A DNA stretch of 64,000 nt from a bacterium (GTDB lineage: Bacteria > Planctomycetota > Planctomycetia > Pirellulales > Pirellulaceae). A model generated the notes under the pieces. The model was given only the letters and a program-made list of their open reading frames with translations, had not been told where the DNA came from and made no database searches. Of the stretch, positions 42,337 through 51,577 are shown in pieces (position 1 is the first letter of the stretch; each line of letters opens with the position of its first letter). The stretch lies in the NCBI GenBank assembly GCA_030430075.1, contig JAUIGN010000022.1:48530-112529 (forward strand), given 5' to 3'. The translations under genes were made by a program, and so were the position numbers.

Positions 42337-44040
42337 GTGGCGACTCAACCTGTGCTCATCCTGGGCGCCGGGATCAACGGGGCCTCGGTGGCACGAGAAC
42401 TCGTCCTCAACGGCGTCGCCTGCTGGGTCGTCGACCAGCAAGACATTGCCTGCGGAGCAACCTCCAAATCTTCCCGGCTGATCCACGGCGGGCTCCGGTA
42501 TCTGGAGTACGGCGAGTTTCGATTGGTCCGGGAGGCACTCCGCGAGCGTGATCGACTCCTCCGCACGGCGCCGCAATTTGTCCGACCATTGACGTTCGCC
42601 GTGCCGGTTCGCCACCGCGGCGGCGGGTGGTCGGCCGCCCTCAAGCGGCTGGTCGGATTCTCCGCCGCGAACCACTCGCCACGGGGCTTATGGCTGACAC
42701 GCACCGGCCTGCGGCTCTACGATTTCTTCTCCCGCAGATCGCCCCTGCCGCGGCACACCGTGGTGCGGCGGAAACCTGGTGTGGCGCCGAACGTGGGAGG
42801 CGACTACCAATGGATCTGCACCTACGCCGATGCGCAGATGCCGTTCCCTGAACGTTACACCGTGGCATTGCTTCGTGACGCGGCAGAAATCGCCGAGCGC
42901 CAAGGACTGGACTTTCGCGTTTTGCCATACCACCTGGCCAGCCGCCAGGGCAGTGGCATTCTGATTAACGCGCAGCGGCGGGCCGGCCACCCGCCAATTG
43001 GGCAGGACACCCGGGGCGTGCAACCATCGTTACCCGGTTCAACGCACGCACTGATTGAACCGCCGCTTGTCGTCAACGCCACCGGCGCCTGGGGAGACAC
43101 CACGCTGGAGGCGCTTGCGGTCCCCTCGCGCACGCTCTTCGCTGGGACTAAGGGTTCCCACCTGGTGATCGATTCGCCGCCCCTGCGTGGAGCGCTCGGT
43201 GAATTCGCTGTTTACGCCGAAACGCCGGACGGCAGATTCGTTTTCGTGCTGCCATTCGGTGAGCACGTGCTGCTGGGAACCACGGACGAACCATTTGTGG
43301 ATGATCCGCACCGGGCGATCGCGACCGGCGAGGAAGTGGAGTACTTGAACGAACTGGTGCGGCTCGTCTTCCCGGATGTTGCCGTCCGAGCGGCCGACAT
43401 CATCTGCCGTTACAGCGGCGTCCGCCCCTTACCGTTCTCTGATGCCACGACGCCAGGTGCCGTCAGCCGCGACCATCATATCGTCACGAGCGGGACGAGT
43501 CCGCCGGTTCTGACGCTGGTGGGCGGCAAGTTGACCACATCAAGACAACTGGGCGAGCAGGTCGCGGACCTGGTCCTGGCCCGCCTCGCGCGGTCGCGGC
43601 GGGGGTCGACGCGGGACCGAGTGCTACCGGGCGGAACCGGCCTTTCGATGGTCGCCGCAGACCGGGAGGCGCGGCTTCGCGACTTGGCACAGCACACCGA
43701 CGCTTCACTGCACACCGTTCGCCGCCTGGAGTCGCTCTGCGGGAACGCGTTCGACACAACGCTCCGAACTCTCAGTAGCGACGACCGGAAGCTCGTCTCA
43801 GGAACCGAGCTCCCGCGCGGCTTCGTCCGCTGGGTCATTCGCCACGAGTGGGTTCGCGGTCTCAGCGACCTGGTGGAGCGCCGCCTGATGCTGGTGCTGG
43901 CCCCCGGCATATCGGCTGCGACGCTGGAAGAACTGGCGGAGATGCTGGCGGCGGAAGCGGTATTGGACGCAGCCGACGTCAGCCCCGAGATCGCAGCCTG
44001 CCGCCGGCGATTGAATGAGTTGTACGGCTATCGTTGGTAG
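42337..44040 (+). CDS. glpD: FAD-dependent glycerol-3-phosphate dehydrogenase
   Basis: GlpD oxidises glycerol-3-phosphate to dihydroxyacetone phosphate and feeds electrons to quinone at the inner membrane. The 567-residue product opens with the Rossmann motif 'VLILGAGINGASVARELVLNG', then 'ATSKSSRLIHGGLRYLE', a family signature. 'GVRPLPFSD' and the C-terminal helical domain follow. The start is a GTG at 42337, immediately before the fold. There is an extra 30-residue loop near 'GHPPIGQDTRGVQPSLPGS'. The 3' end overlaps the convergent terpenoid-cyclase-fold gene by 13 bp. No glpK or glpF is adjacent. Confidence 0.95.
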   Translation: MATQPVLILGAGINGASVARELVLNGVACWVVDQQDIACGATSKSSRLIHGGLRYLEYGEFRLVREALRERDRLLRTAPQFVRPLTFAVPVRHRGGGWSAALKRLVGFSAANHSPRGLWLTRTGLRLYDFFSRRSPLPRHTVVRRKPGVAPNVGGDYQWICTYADAQMPFPERYTVALLRDAAEIAERQGLDFRVLPYHLASRQGSGILINAQRRAGHPPIGQDTRGVQPSLPGSTHALIEPPLVVNATGAWGDTTLEALAVPSRTLFAGTKGSHLVIDSPPLRGALGEFAVYAETPDGRFVFVLPFGEHVLLGTTDEPFVDDPHRAIATGEEVEYLNELVRLVFPDVAVRAADIICRYSGVRPLPFSDATTPGAVSRDHHIVTSGTSPPVLTLVGGKLTTSRQLGEQVADLVLARLARSRRGSTRDRVLPGGTGLSMVAADREARLRDLAQHTDASLHTVRRLESLCGNAFDTTLRTLSSDDRKLVSGTELPRGFVRWVIRHEWVRGLSDLVERRLMLVLAPGISAATLEELAEMLAAEAVLDAADVSPEIAACRRRLNELYGYRW

Positions 44041-45074
44041 ATCGGCAGATAGCCCCGATCGAGAAGCAGCATAATCAGGTTGCAAGAGGTCACATAGATC
44101 TTGCCGATGTTACCGCTCCAACCTCCATCGGCATCCTGTTCGCTGGTAATTTTCTCGTAGAGCTTGTCACGAAACGGCGACCATTCGTCTTCGCCCTGCC
44201 GATAGACCACCTGTGAGTAATACAGATACGTGTAGTGCCAATGCCCAAACGAACGGACATCGTTCGTCACCTGGTGCAAGTTGGACTTCGTGTAGCTCAA
44301 CATCTCCGGCACGTGTTTGCTATCGTAATCGCCGGCATTGTAGAGCGCGGCCAGCGCGGCCGCCGTGATGGCGGGACGTGAACTTCCCCGATTCCGAGAA
44401 CTGTAGGAGATTCCCCCGTCCGGATTCTTGCATCGGTAGATGTACTGCTTGGCGTTTTCGATCACCTCTTCGGGAACCGCGATCCCCGCGTTGCGACAGC
44501 CACGCAAACCTTGGACTTGCGTAATGGTTGTCGAACCTTCGTCAAAGTTGTTGCCGTCGCGAGCACTGACGTAGCCCCAACCGCCGGACGGCGTTTGCGC
44601 CTTGCCACTAAACTCGACTGCCTTGGAGAGAATCTCAATCAGCTCCTCGCGCCGCTCTTCGTCCTCTTCTTCTCCCAAGACCTGAGAAAGGAAGAGCATC
44701 GAGAATCCGTGGCCATAGGTGTATCGGTTGTCGGTGAGCGGATCGCCGATCAGGCCGTTGGCCCGGCACTTGGTGGTGAGGAAATCAACCGCGCGACGGA
44801 TATTGTGTGCGTACGGTCCCTGGGTGGTGGTCGACCCGGAACAGATCAGGGCGGTTCCGCCCAGGGCGGTCATCGCCGTCGGGTAGTTACCCGCCGTCCA
44901 ATGCCCCAGCGCGGATTGGGTCGAGGCAACCCAGTTCAAGCCGCGCTCGATCTTGGCTTCCCAACGCGAGTTTCTCTTAGCGGCGCGGACGGTGCCGGAG
45001 GAGATCGGCAGTGCCGCCACGCCCAAAGCGGCGGCTCCACGGCGCAGGGCGGTTCGGCGGCTGACTCTTTTCAT
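44028..45074 (-). CDS. Exported prenyltransferase/squalene-cyclase-repeat protein
   Basis: The 348-residue product has a twin-arginine-like signal ('SRRTALRRGAAALGVAALP') and alpha/alpha-barrel repeats of the terpenoid-cyclase/prenyltransferase fold: 'GLNWVASTQSALGHWTAGNY', 'AQTPSGGWGYVSA', 'NPDGGISYSS', 'DADGGWSGNIG'. The catalytic motifs of true cyclases are not evident, so this is probably a repeat-scaffold protein of unknown function, as is common in planctomycetes. An AGAGGA site precedes the ATG. It is downstream of, and co-directional with, the VWA gene, 370 bp away. Confidence 0.85.
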   Translation of the reverse strand: MKRVSRRTALRRGAAALGVAALPISSGTVRAAKRNSRWEAKIERGLNWVASTQSALGHWTAGNYPTAMTALGGTALICSGSTTTQGPYAHNIRRAVDFLTTKCRANGLIGDPLTDNRYTYGHGFSMLFLSQVLGEEEDEERREELIEILSKAVEFSGKAQTPSGGWGYVSARDGNNFDEGSTTITQVQGLRGCRNAGIAVPEEVIENAKQYIYRCKNPDGGISYSSRNRGSSRPAITAAALAALYNAGDYDSKHVPEMLSYTKSNLHQVTNDVRSFGHWHYTYLYYSQVVYRQGEDEWSPFRDKLYEKITSEQDADGGWSGNIGKIYVTSCNLIMLLLDRGYLPIYQR

Positions 45075-45444
45075 GACCGTATCCTCTGTCTGAGGCCAGG
45101 CTTGCGGATTGGCTGGTCGCCACGGCTGGCACGGCCAATCCCGTCACCGTTTTCCGAATCCTATCGCCCCGTTACCGGTAGGACAACGCGAAATCCGCCG
45201 GCTCGACAGCAACTCGCCGAGACCGGCCCCGATATCACTACCGTACCTTGCGGTTCCAGCGGGTGGAACGAACGAAACACCGTCCGGCAAAGATCGTCAC
45301 GTCTGCTAACAGGAAGTAACGGTTGCCCTGCCGGCTGCGCGGCAATCATCGGCCTCCCAAGCGTCGACCCCGCAATCTATGCCCGGCGATGGTCTTCCCG
45401 GTGATCAACGGTCCGCTGTAGCACGAACTGGCACGCCCGTTACG
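45075..45444. other. Intergenic region, no gene seen
   Basis: About 370 bp between the VWA and terpenoid-cyclase-fold genes, both on the minus strand. No convincing frame, repeat or hairpin was found. Confidence 0.4.
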
Positions 45445-47517
45445 TTACAGCTTGGGAACCGGAATGGGATTGCTCACGTTGACCGTGGGTGCGTGGTAGT
45501 CGGGACGCAAGTCGACGCCGTAACCTCGGTTCCGTTCATAATCCGCGCGGGCAGCCCAGGGAGTGCCGGGAAACTCCTTGCTGGTCGCCGCGAGCAATTC
45601 CGCTGCCTTTTGAATGTACGGCTCACTTTCGGTGGTGCGGATTGTTTTGGTTACGGCGATGTCCCAGTGCGTCAGGCGAGCGGTTCCTTTGGTGGCTGGA
45701 GCCGTCTTGGGCTTCTTGATGAAATCCTCCAGCGCCGCACCATACTCATAGATGCGTGCCTGATACGCGATCAGCTGCCCGTAGATCAGATCGTAGTTGG
45801 CCTGCCAGCGAGGATCAGGCTCTTGATCCCGCAAGTGCTTTCCTTTCTCCAACGCCTTTTGTGCCTTCGCCATGTAGTCGAGCAGAATGATGGCTTTTTG
45901 TTGGTTCGTCCGAGCCGCCCGCAGAAACTCGGGGGCGGTCAGGGGAAAATCGACCTGCAGTTCGACGATCTTCTGAGCCGCCGGGTTGTAGGGGCTGAGG
46001 TCATTGATCACGGTCCAGATGAGTGTCCGCAAGGGATGCTTGTCGCGGGCCGCCAAGACTTCGATGCGAGCACTGAGGTCGGGTCGGAAGGGTCGCATCG
46101 CTTCCATGTCGTAGCGGTGCTTCTGGGCGCTAACCAGGTTCGTCTCGACACTGGGCAGCATGAAGAAGACACCATTGGTTTCACGTGCCATGCGCGTCTG
46201 TTCGTACGGTCCGAAACCGCTGCTGAAGGCGTCGTGGCGGCGGCGAAAACCGTTCGTCTGCAACTGTTCGGGAAAGCCGGTCTCCGGTCCTCGGTCGATC
46301 CGCAACCAATGCACCCGCTTGGTCTGTGGATGCTGCCAGCGAATGTGTGCGTACGGGTAACCGAAGACGGCTTCGCGGCCCAGCACGTAGATCTTGCAGT
46401 TGCTGGACTTGGCCTCGGCGATTGCCGCCTCCAGGAAGCGATCGTTGTTTTCCCGATTGCCGCTTTCATCCGTCACCAGAATGAGTGCCATCTGCCGCCC
46501 CCGCGTTGCGTAGCGGCGATTGCCGGAAATCGTGGCCCCGACCGCCTGGCACATCATCTCTTCACCGGACGCGTCGATTGGCACGGCGTCGATCGCATTG
46601 ACGATCTCTTCGCGGTTGCTCGTCGGCTTGGCCGTATGAACGGCGTACTTCTTGCCGTAGCTTGTGATCGACGTCAGCAGGGCATCGCTGTTGTTCGTGC
46701 CGACGATCCCCAACTGGTTGTAGACATTTGAAATCCGTTCGCGAATCTCGCGCTGGTCGTCCTTCATGCTCTCGGACTGGTCAAAGCACCACATCACCAG
46801 GACGGGGCCTTTGTCCAGCATCCAAACCAACTCTTGCGTGATCGCGTCAAACGCCTGCGAATAGTTCTCCACAATCGCCCGCGGATCGCCCTTCACATCG
46901 CCTTCCGGCACGGCCTCAATCAGACCCTTGGTATCCGGAATCCCGATCGTCGGCGCGTTGACAACAATCGCCGTATTTTCCGCCGTTTCAACAAGCGTCT
47001 GGTCGAAGGTAATCTCGCCAGCAGCGGCAGCAGCGGGGCCGGAGGCACCCATCGCCGCCGGACTGAAGACCGCCATGGTCTGCTCGTCGACCTGCTCGAT
47101 CTTCTCGTTCAGCTCGATCTCCACCGGCGCGTCCTCCGGCCGATCTTCCATGGCCGATGCGACAATCGTGTTGATCGCATTCTTGGCCGTGTCCTCGAAG
47201 ATCAACAGCCCCAGAATCACCAGCAACACGACATGGAAGATCACCGACACGCTGAACGCGCCCATGCTCATGAAGAAATTGCGAATGCGGAACCCCCCAC
47301 GCCGCTCGCGATAACTTTCTTCCTCTTCTTCCTCGTCGTCGTCATCCAGCGGCTCGGCGTCGGTCGCCTCCAACGCTTCATCACCGGACACCGGACTCGC
47401 GGCGACGAACGTCGCGTCCGCATCGTCGACGGCCTCCAGCTCCTCGAGCTCTTCGAGATTGCCGAGCGGGTCGTAGTCGTCGTCATGGGGCGTCAGCGTA
47501 GCGTCGTCAGTGGCCAT
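45445..47517 (-). CDS. Membrane-anchored von Willebrand factor A domain protein
   Basis: The 690-residue product starts with a very acidic cytoplasmic segment (about 1-70, ending in a run of Asp/Glu) and one transmembrane helix ('FSVSVIFHVVLLVILGLLIF'). A TonB-like linker region follows, then a VWA domain with the metal-binding MIDAS start 'CFDQSESMKDD'. 'ALILVTDESGNREN' is a later MIDAS strand. The C-terminal 250 residues are mostly helical, with no recognised motif. The domain should be periplasmic and mediate protein binding. A GAGGA site precedes the ATG. The partner is unknown; no MoxR ATPase is adjacent. Confidence 0.88.
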   Translation of the reverse strand: MATDDATLTPHDDDYDPLGNLEELEELEAVDDADATFVAASPVSGDEALEATDAEPLDDDDEEEEEESYRERRGGFRIRNFFMSMGAFSVSVIFHVVLLVILGLLIFEDTAKNAINTIVASAMEDRPEDAPVEIELNEKIEQVDEQTMAVFSPAAMGASGPAAAAAGEITFDQTLVETAENTAIVVNAPTIGIPDTKGLIEAVPEGDVKGDPRAIVENYSQAFDAITQELVWMLDKGPVLVMWCFDQSESMKDDQREIRERISNVYNQLGIVGTNNSDALLTSITSYGKKYAVHTAKPTSNREEIVNAIDAVPIDASGEEMMCQAVGATISGNRRYATRGRQMALILVTDESGNRENNDRFLEAAIAEAKSSNCKIYVLGREAVFGYPYAHIRWQHPQTKRVHWLRIDRGPETGFPEQLQTNGFRRRHDAFSSGFGPYEQTRMARETNGVFFMLPSVETNLVSAQKHRYDMEAMRPFRPDLSARIEVLAARDKHPLRTLIWTVINDLSPYNPAAQKIVELQVDFPLTAPEFLRAARTNQQKAIILLDYMAKAQKALEKGKHLRDQEPDPRWQANYDLIYGQLIAYQARIYEYGAALEDFIKKPKTAPATKGTARLTHWDIAVTKTIRTTESEPYIQKAAELLAATSKEFPGTPWAARADYERNRGYGVDLRPDYHAPTVNVSNPIPVPKL

Positions 47518-48033
47518 TCTAATTCCTCATTGGGAGGAGGATCACGTGAGTTGGTCGCAAGGCGTTACACACCCCTGCATTATATCGGGGCGACGCCCGG
47601 AATCGGCGATTTCGTCAAAAAAACTGACCAGGATCGCGGATTCACCTGGGGATGCCAAACCCATTCGCTGTGCGGAACTCTTTCGATTATTTCGATTCCG
47701 CACGGCAATTACAACCTCGTCCGGCCGCGAGTCGCCGGGTTCGCGGCTTTCGGTCAGCCCCGGATCGGACAACGGTCGTACGCCAACGCGCCTGTCAAGA
47801 GAGTTCGCCCGATCGACAGAGTCGGCCTCAACCTGACACCCTTCCCAGATCGCACGGGTAGTCCATGCAGATCACTGCAAACAGGCATATCCGCCAGTGC
47901 GTGCCTGATCGGGTCAATCATTGCCGTCCGCAAGCCGATGGAAGATAGGGTCCGCCGGATCGTACTGGTCGGGTCGAGCCCCAGCCTGCTTCCGAAATGG
48001 AGACGGGGCTGACGATTTCCGAGTGAGGAGGAT
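47518..48033. other. Divergent intergenic region
   Basis: About 515 bp between the VWA gene and a plus-strand hypothetical. Its left part overlaps the end of a long plus-strand shadow frame. A GAGGAGG ribosome site for the next gene is at 48025-48031. Nothing else is recognised. Confidence 0.45.
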
Positions 48034-48039
48034 ATGCGA

Positions 48040-48798
48040 ATGACAGGTCCCACGTCGAGCACTGGCAAGGTAGTTCTATCCGTCGACCTCCCCGCAGAAA
48101 CGGCTCCCGGCAGTCGTCCTCGCCAAGGATTGGCCGAAAAATTGTTTCAAATGCTGGAAACGCGCCGGCTGCCCGCCAGTTGGGTGCCCCGCAACACCCA
48201 ACCGTTCTCTTTGTCCCACCGGCTGGCAACCACCCCCAATGGACACGACCTGGCGTTGCTGGGCGATCCCTCCTGGGTCGGCAAGTCGGCCGGCAGAACA
48301 CGCTTTGCACGCGAACTGAGCGCGCGTGTCGAAGCAGCTCGGGCAGCCAACCTCCATGTCTCCGCCATTGCCCTGGAAGACGTCGAATTGGACGATCACC
48401 TCGACCTGCTTGTCAAGAATCGCGTGGGAATGATCCGTGGACGAGCGCGGACCGGCACGAACCTGCAACCTCAGTCGGTCCGCTTCGGGGTCTGGTTCAC
48501 ACCGGTTTCTGCCGTTTTACCTCGCCCGGTCGAATGGTCCTGGCTGGGCAACACGTGGTCCCTCCGGCAGACCATTCGCCGCACCATTCGCTCGGGGGGC
48601 GTCGCCCACCTCGTGATCGACGGTACCCAGGTCGAAGCCAACCCGACCGCGATGGGGGACCTGGACCTGGCATTGGCACACGTTCAACGCCAACGCGACA
48701 AGGGAGCGCTGGCCGTGATGTCCCTGTCCGGTCTCGCAGCCACGCTGATTCGCCAACCAATGGCCAAGAAGGCAACCTCCATTCTCCGAGCCGCCTGA
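48040..48798 (+). CDS. Hypothetical protein, possible deacetylase-like (TIM-barrel) fold
   Basis: The 252-residue product has no signal peptide or transmembrane segment. The ATG at 48040 is preferred over 48034 because GAGGAGG (48025-48031) is 8 bases from it but only 2 from the other. Its layout ('LPASWVPRNTQPFSLSHRLA', 'HDLALLGDPSWVG', 'GGVAHLVIDGTQVEANPTAM') faintly recalls the core of NodB-type polysaccharide deacetylases, without clear metal ligands. This is a weak structural guess; the family is not recognised. It is monocistronic. Confidence 0.7.
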   Translation: MTGPTSSTGKVVLSVDLPAETAPGSRPRQGLAEKLFQMLETRRLPASWVPRNTQPFSLSHRLATTPNGHDLALLGDPSWVGKSAGRTRFARELSARVEAARAANLHVSAIALEDVELDDHLDLLVKNRVGMIRGRARTGTNLQPQSVRFGVWFTPVSAVLPRPVEWSWLGNTWSLRQTIRRTIRSGGVAHLVIDGTQVEANPTAMGDLDLALAHVQRQRDKGALAVMSLSGLAATLIRQPMAKKATSILRAA

Positions 48799-48898
48799 CG
48801 AAGCAGCTCGCGAGAGACGACCGTTGCAAGCGACCGAATCGCGGCTCAGATTTCGGATCACGGCACCGCTTTGGATCGCAGACCACGGATTCTGGTCC

Positions 48899-48950
48899 GC
48901 CGCACGGTAGTGCCGCACAATCGGGCCGCACGGTGGCGCCGCACAATCGG
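48899..48950. repeat. Imperfect 27-bp tandem repeat
   Basis: CCGCACGGT(A/G)G(T/C)GCCGCACAATCGG occurs twice in tandem, from 48899 and 48926, with a third shorter echo (TGGCGCCACACGATGG) just after. No role is evident. Confidence 0.7.
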
Positions 48951-49019
48951 ATGGCGCCACACGATGGCAAGCAGCTGCCCACGTCCGGCAATGAGCGCTC
49001 GCCCGGACCGGTTATCCGC

Positions 49020-49139
49020 CCTTGAACGTCAGCGCGGATAGTCCATCAGCCGTTGAACATCAGCGCGGATAATTCATCAGACGTTGGGCGTTAGCACGGG
49101 CAGTTCATCAGCCGTTGGGCGTTAGCCCCGGTTCATTCG
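49020..49139. repeat. Four ~31-bp units of a dispersed repeat family
   Basis: Units at 49020-49049, 49050-49080, 49081-49111 and 49112-49139 share the plan CCGTTGRRCRTYAGCVCGG followed by NNTTCATCAG. The same family recurs at 54330-54421. The arrays are head-to-tail and lie between genes. Confidence 0.8.
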
Positions 49140-49366
49140 AAAACGACCCGAACCGGACGCGACCAGACTCCGTGCGGGATGCGATCTCCGCAGCGCAAAC
49201 TCATCGCAACCTCTTGCAAGAAAATGACTTGCGATGAATAACCGTTCGTTGACGGAGGATCGGAGTTCAAGGCGAAAAGCAGCAGCGGTCCCCAAACCAC
49301 TCCAGAACGGACCGCAACGGTCGGTCCCACGCGCAAACAACCACAACCACACCCACACACCCCAGA

Positions 49367-49561
49367 CTACCTATCCTGCTCACGCAACGTCGCCCAACTT
49401 AGGTAGCCGAGCCCGGCGGCAGAGACCGCAAAGATGATATCCAGCATCGGGCTGGCTTTCTTGAAGAATGCCCAGTCGACCGGCAAGACGAGGTCCAGCA
49501 GGAAAATCAAGAAGATGAGGATGGAGACCACCATCCCCATGAGACATAACGCCTTAGGCAT
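49367..49561 (-). CDS. Small two-helix membrane protein
   Basis: The 64-residue product has two hydrophobic helices ('MGMVVSILIFLIFLLDLVLP' and 'IIFAVSAAGLGYLSWATL') separated by a short polar turn, and ends in 'REQDR'. An AGGAAG ribosome site lies 7-8 bases before the ATG. Its appearance is that of a short conserved planctomycete membrane protein, but no function can be given. It diverges from the aminotransferase gene. Confidence 0.7.
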   Translation of the reverse strand: MPKALCLMGMVVSILIFLIFLLDLVLPVDWAFFKKASPMLDIIFAVSAAGLGYLSWATLREQDR

Positions 49562-49638
49562 TCGAAGCTTCCTTGGATTTCCTGAACCGGATTTCCGTCA
49601 CTGACGCACGCTTCCCCAGCTTGCCGCATGTTGGCTAG

Positions 49639-49644
49639 TATAAT
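49639..49644 (+). promoter_or_regulatory. Putative -10 element of the aminotransferase gene
   Basis: A perfect TATAAT lies 80 bases before the ATG at 49725 in a locally AT-rich stretch. The -35 region is a weak match. Confidence 0.4.
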
Positions 49645-49724
49645 TCAAACATTTCTGCTGTCATCCGCGGTTTGAGATTCTTTCTAGCCAACGCAAATAC
49701 GCCAAACCACTAAAATATCCCATC

Positions 49725-50894
49725 ATGACCGACAATCCGTCGTCGCGGCCACCGTCCTGGGACGCATTTCGCGCACAGATGCCGATCACAGCGAAGTGGG
49801 CCTACTTTGACAATGCGGCAGTCGGGCCGCTACCGGCCGTCGCCCGGACGGCCATTCTGCAATGGGCCACCGAGGCAGCAGAAGAGGGTGATACGGTTTG
49901 GCCCCAGTGGCTGGCGCGGGGAACGAAGGTTCGCCGTCTGGCTGCACAGATATTGAACGCCGCCGACGACGAAATTGCCATCATAAATAACACCACGCAC
50001 GGCATCACGCTGGTTGCCGAGGGTTTCCCCTGGAAGGCGGGTGACAACGTCGTCACGCTGGACAACGAGTTCCCCTCGAATTTGTTTCCCTGGCTGAATC
50101 TCGCGGATCGAGGTGTTGACGTCCGCCGGGTGCCCGTGGAAGGAGGGCGTGTCGACTGGGATCGGATCACTGCGGCGTGCGACGCGCGGACTCGGCTGAT
50201 TACGGCGAGCTGGGTTGGCTATGCGCTCGGCTGGCGACTCGAGGTGGACAAACTGGTACAACTGGCTCACGACCGCAACATCCTGGTGTTCCTGGATGCG
50301 ATCCAGGGGATGGGCGTCTTTCCGCTGGACGTACAGGGGACGGGTGTCGACTTCCTGGCGGCCGACGGCCACAAGTGGATGCTCGGCCCCGAAGGTGCCG
50401 GCCTCTTTTATGTGCGCCGTGAACACTTGGATCGGCTGCACCCGATCGGCGTGGGATGGAACAGCGTCGTTCAGAGCGGCGACTTCTCGAACACCGACAT
50501 GAACCTGAAGCCGGAGGCGGCGCGGTACGAGGGCGGTTCCCAGAACATGGTCGGCACGATCGGCCTGGCCGCCAGCCTGCAGTTGCTGGTCGATGCAGGG
50601 TTGAGCCCGTCGTCTTCGCCCCTTGCCGACCGCGTGCTCGCAGTGACCGACTACGCCTGCGATCGCCTGGCGTCCATCGGAGCGGAGGTCGCCAGTTGCC
50701 GAGCCGACAACCAACGCTCGGGGATCGTCGCCTTCGATCCGCCCGCCGGAGATCCCTCCGACGTTCGCCGCCATTGCCTCCGCGCAGGGGTTGCCTTGAG
50801 CTACCGGGGCGGACGATTGCGGATCAGCCCGCACGCGTACTGCAACGAAGAGGACGTCGATCGACTGATTGGCGTCTTGCAAACCGTTGGCTGA
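49725..50894 (+). CDS. Class V aminotransferase (cysteine-desulfurase-like PLP enzyme)
   Basis: The 389-residue product is a fold-type I PLP enzyme of the class V family. 'AYFDNAAVGPLP' opens it, 'NTTHGITLVAEGFPW' binds the cofactor phosphate, 'FLDAIQGMGVFPLDVQ' holds the cofactor Asp, and the Schiff-base Lys is in 'AADGHKWMLGPEGAG' (about residue 217). The mobile-loop Cys of SufS/IscS desulfurases is not evident, so it may act on another amino acid (kynureninase- or isopenicillin-N-epimerase-like relatives share this pattern). coaD follows 90 bp downstream on the same strand. Cytoplasmic. Confidence 0.9.
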   Translation: MTDNPSSRPPSWDAFRAQMPITAKWAYFDNAAVGPLPAVARTAILQWATEAAEEGDTVWPQWLARGTKVRRLAAQILNAADDEIAIINNTTHGITLVAEGFPWKAGDNVVTLDNEFPSNLFPWLNLADRGVDVRRVPVEGGRVDWDRITAACDARTRLITASWVGYALGWRLEVDKLVQLAHDRNILVFLDAIQGMGVFPLDVQGTGVDFLAADGHKWMLGPEGAGLFYVRREHLDRLHPIGVGWNSVVQSGDFSNTDMNLKPEAARYEGGSQNMVGTIGLAASLQLLVDAGLSPSSSPLADRVLAVTDYACDRLASIGAEVASCRADNQRSGIVAFDPPAGDPSDVRRHCLRAGVALSYRGGRLRISPHAYCNEEDVDRLIGVLQTVG

Positions 50895-50983
50895 AATGGT
50901 GTAGACTGGCGGTTCCATGCTGACGACGGAGGACTGCTCGGCCCTCCACGATCGCCCCCCCGGCAACCTGATTGGACCTTGCC

Positions 50984-51502
50984 ATGAATGCAACCGGCCC
51001 GCGCATCGCTGTCTATACCGGCTCGTTCGATCCGATCACGTTAGGGCACTTGAGCGTGATTGAACGAAGCTGCCGTCTCGTCGACACACTGATCCTGGGC
51101 GTCGGCATCAACGTGGAAAAGACGCCCATGTTCTCGCGCGAAGAGCGCGTCGAGATGGTCGAACGGGCGACCCGTCACTGCCCGAACGTCGAGGTACGTA
51201 CGTTCTCCGGCTTGGCGGTCGCCTTCGTGCGCGAGTGTGGTGCCCACGTCATGATCCGGGGTGTTCGGCCGCTGACCGACATTGCGGGCGAATTCACCAT
51301 GATGATGGCCAACCGCCAACTCGACCCTGGCGTGGAAACCGTCTTCCTGATGGCCGATGAAGAATTCACCCATGTCTCGAGCTCGCTGATCAAACAGATC
51401 CTGCCTCTTTCGACCGATGACAAGCTGGCGCGGTTCGTCCCGGAATCGGTGATTCCCGCATTACGGGCCAAGGTGCCGCTCCAGGTTTCGCAGGCCCCGT
51501 GA
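50984..51502 (+). CDS. coaD: Phosphopantetheine adenylyltransferase
   Basis: CoaD makes dephospho-CoA from 4'-phosphopantetheine and ATP, the fourth step of CoA synthesis. The 172-residue product has the nucleotidyltransferase motif 'YTGSFDPITLGHLSVIERS' and the second motif 'HVSSSLIKQIL' (the common form is ISSSLIK), plus 'VMIRGVRPLTDIAGE'. A Thr replaces the usual Pro in 'YPGSFDP'. The ATG at 50984 is favoured; an in-frame TTG 12 bases upstream is unlikely. Length is slightly above the usual 160. Confidence 0.95.
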   Translation: MNATGPRIAVYTGSFDPITLGHLSVIERSCRLVDTLILGVGINVEKTPMFSREERVEMVERATRHCPNVEVRTFSGLAVAFVRECGAHVMIRGVRPLTDIAGEFTMMMANRQLDPGVETVFLMADEEFTHVSSSLIKQILPLSTDDKLARFVPESVIPALRAKVPLQVSQAP

Positions 51503-51577
51503 CGCGGCAAACACGAGCGGCCCGCACGGCGCCATCGACGGAGGGTCCACGGTCTGACGGCGGCCCGCCGACGTCGC

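Larger units (their letters stand above)
48799..49366. other. Repeat-bearing intergenic region
   Basis: About 570 bp with no gene. It contains two different short tandem arrays, at about 48899-48950 and 49020-49139, listed separately. Confidence 0.6.

Noticed and set aside
46834..48012. A 392-codon plus-strand open frame overlapping the VWA gene
   Set aside because: It is antisense to the VWA gene for most of its length and is His/Arg-rich without any motif.
49020..49139. Possible CRISPR array
   Set aside because: The ~31-bp units are contiguous and diverged, with no unique spacers, and no cas genes are nearby.
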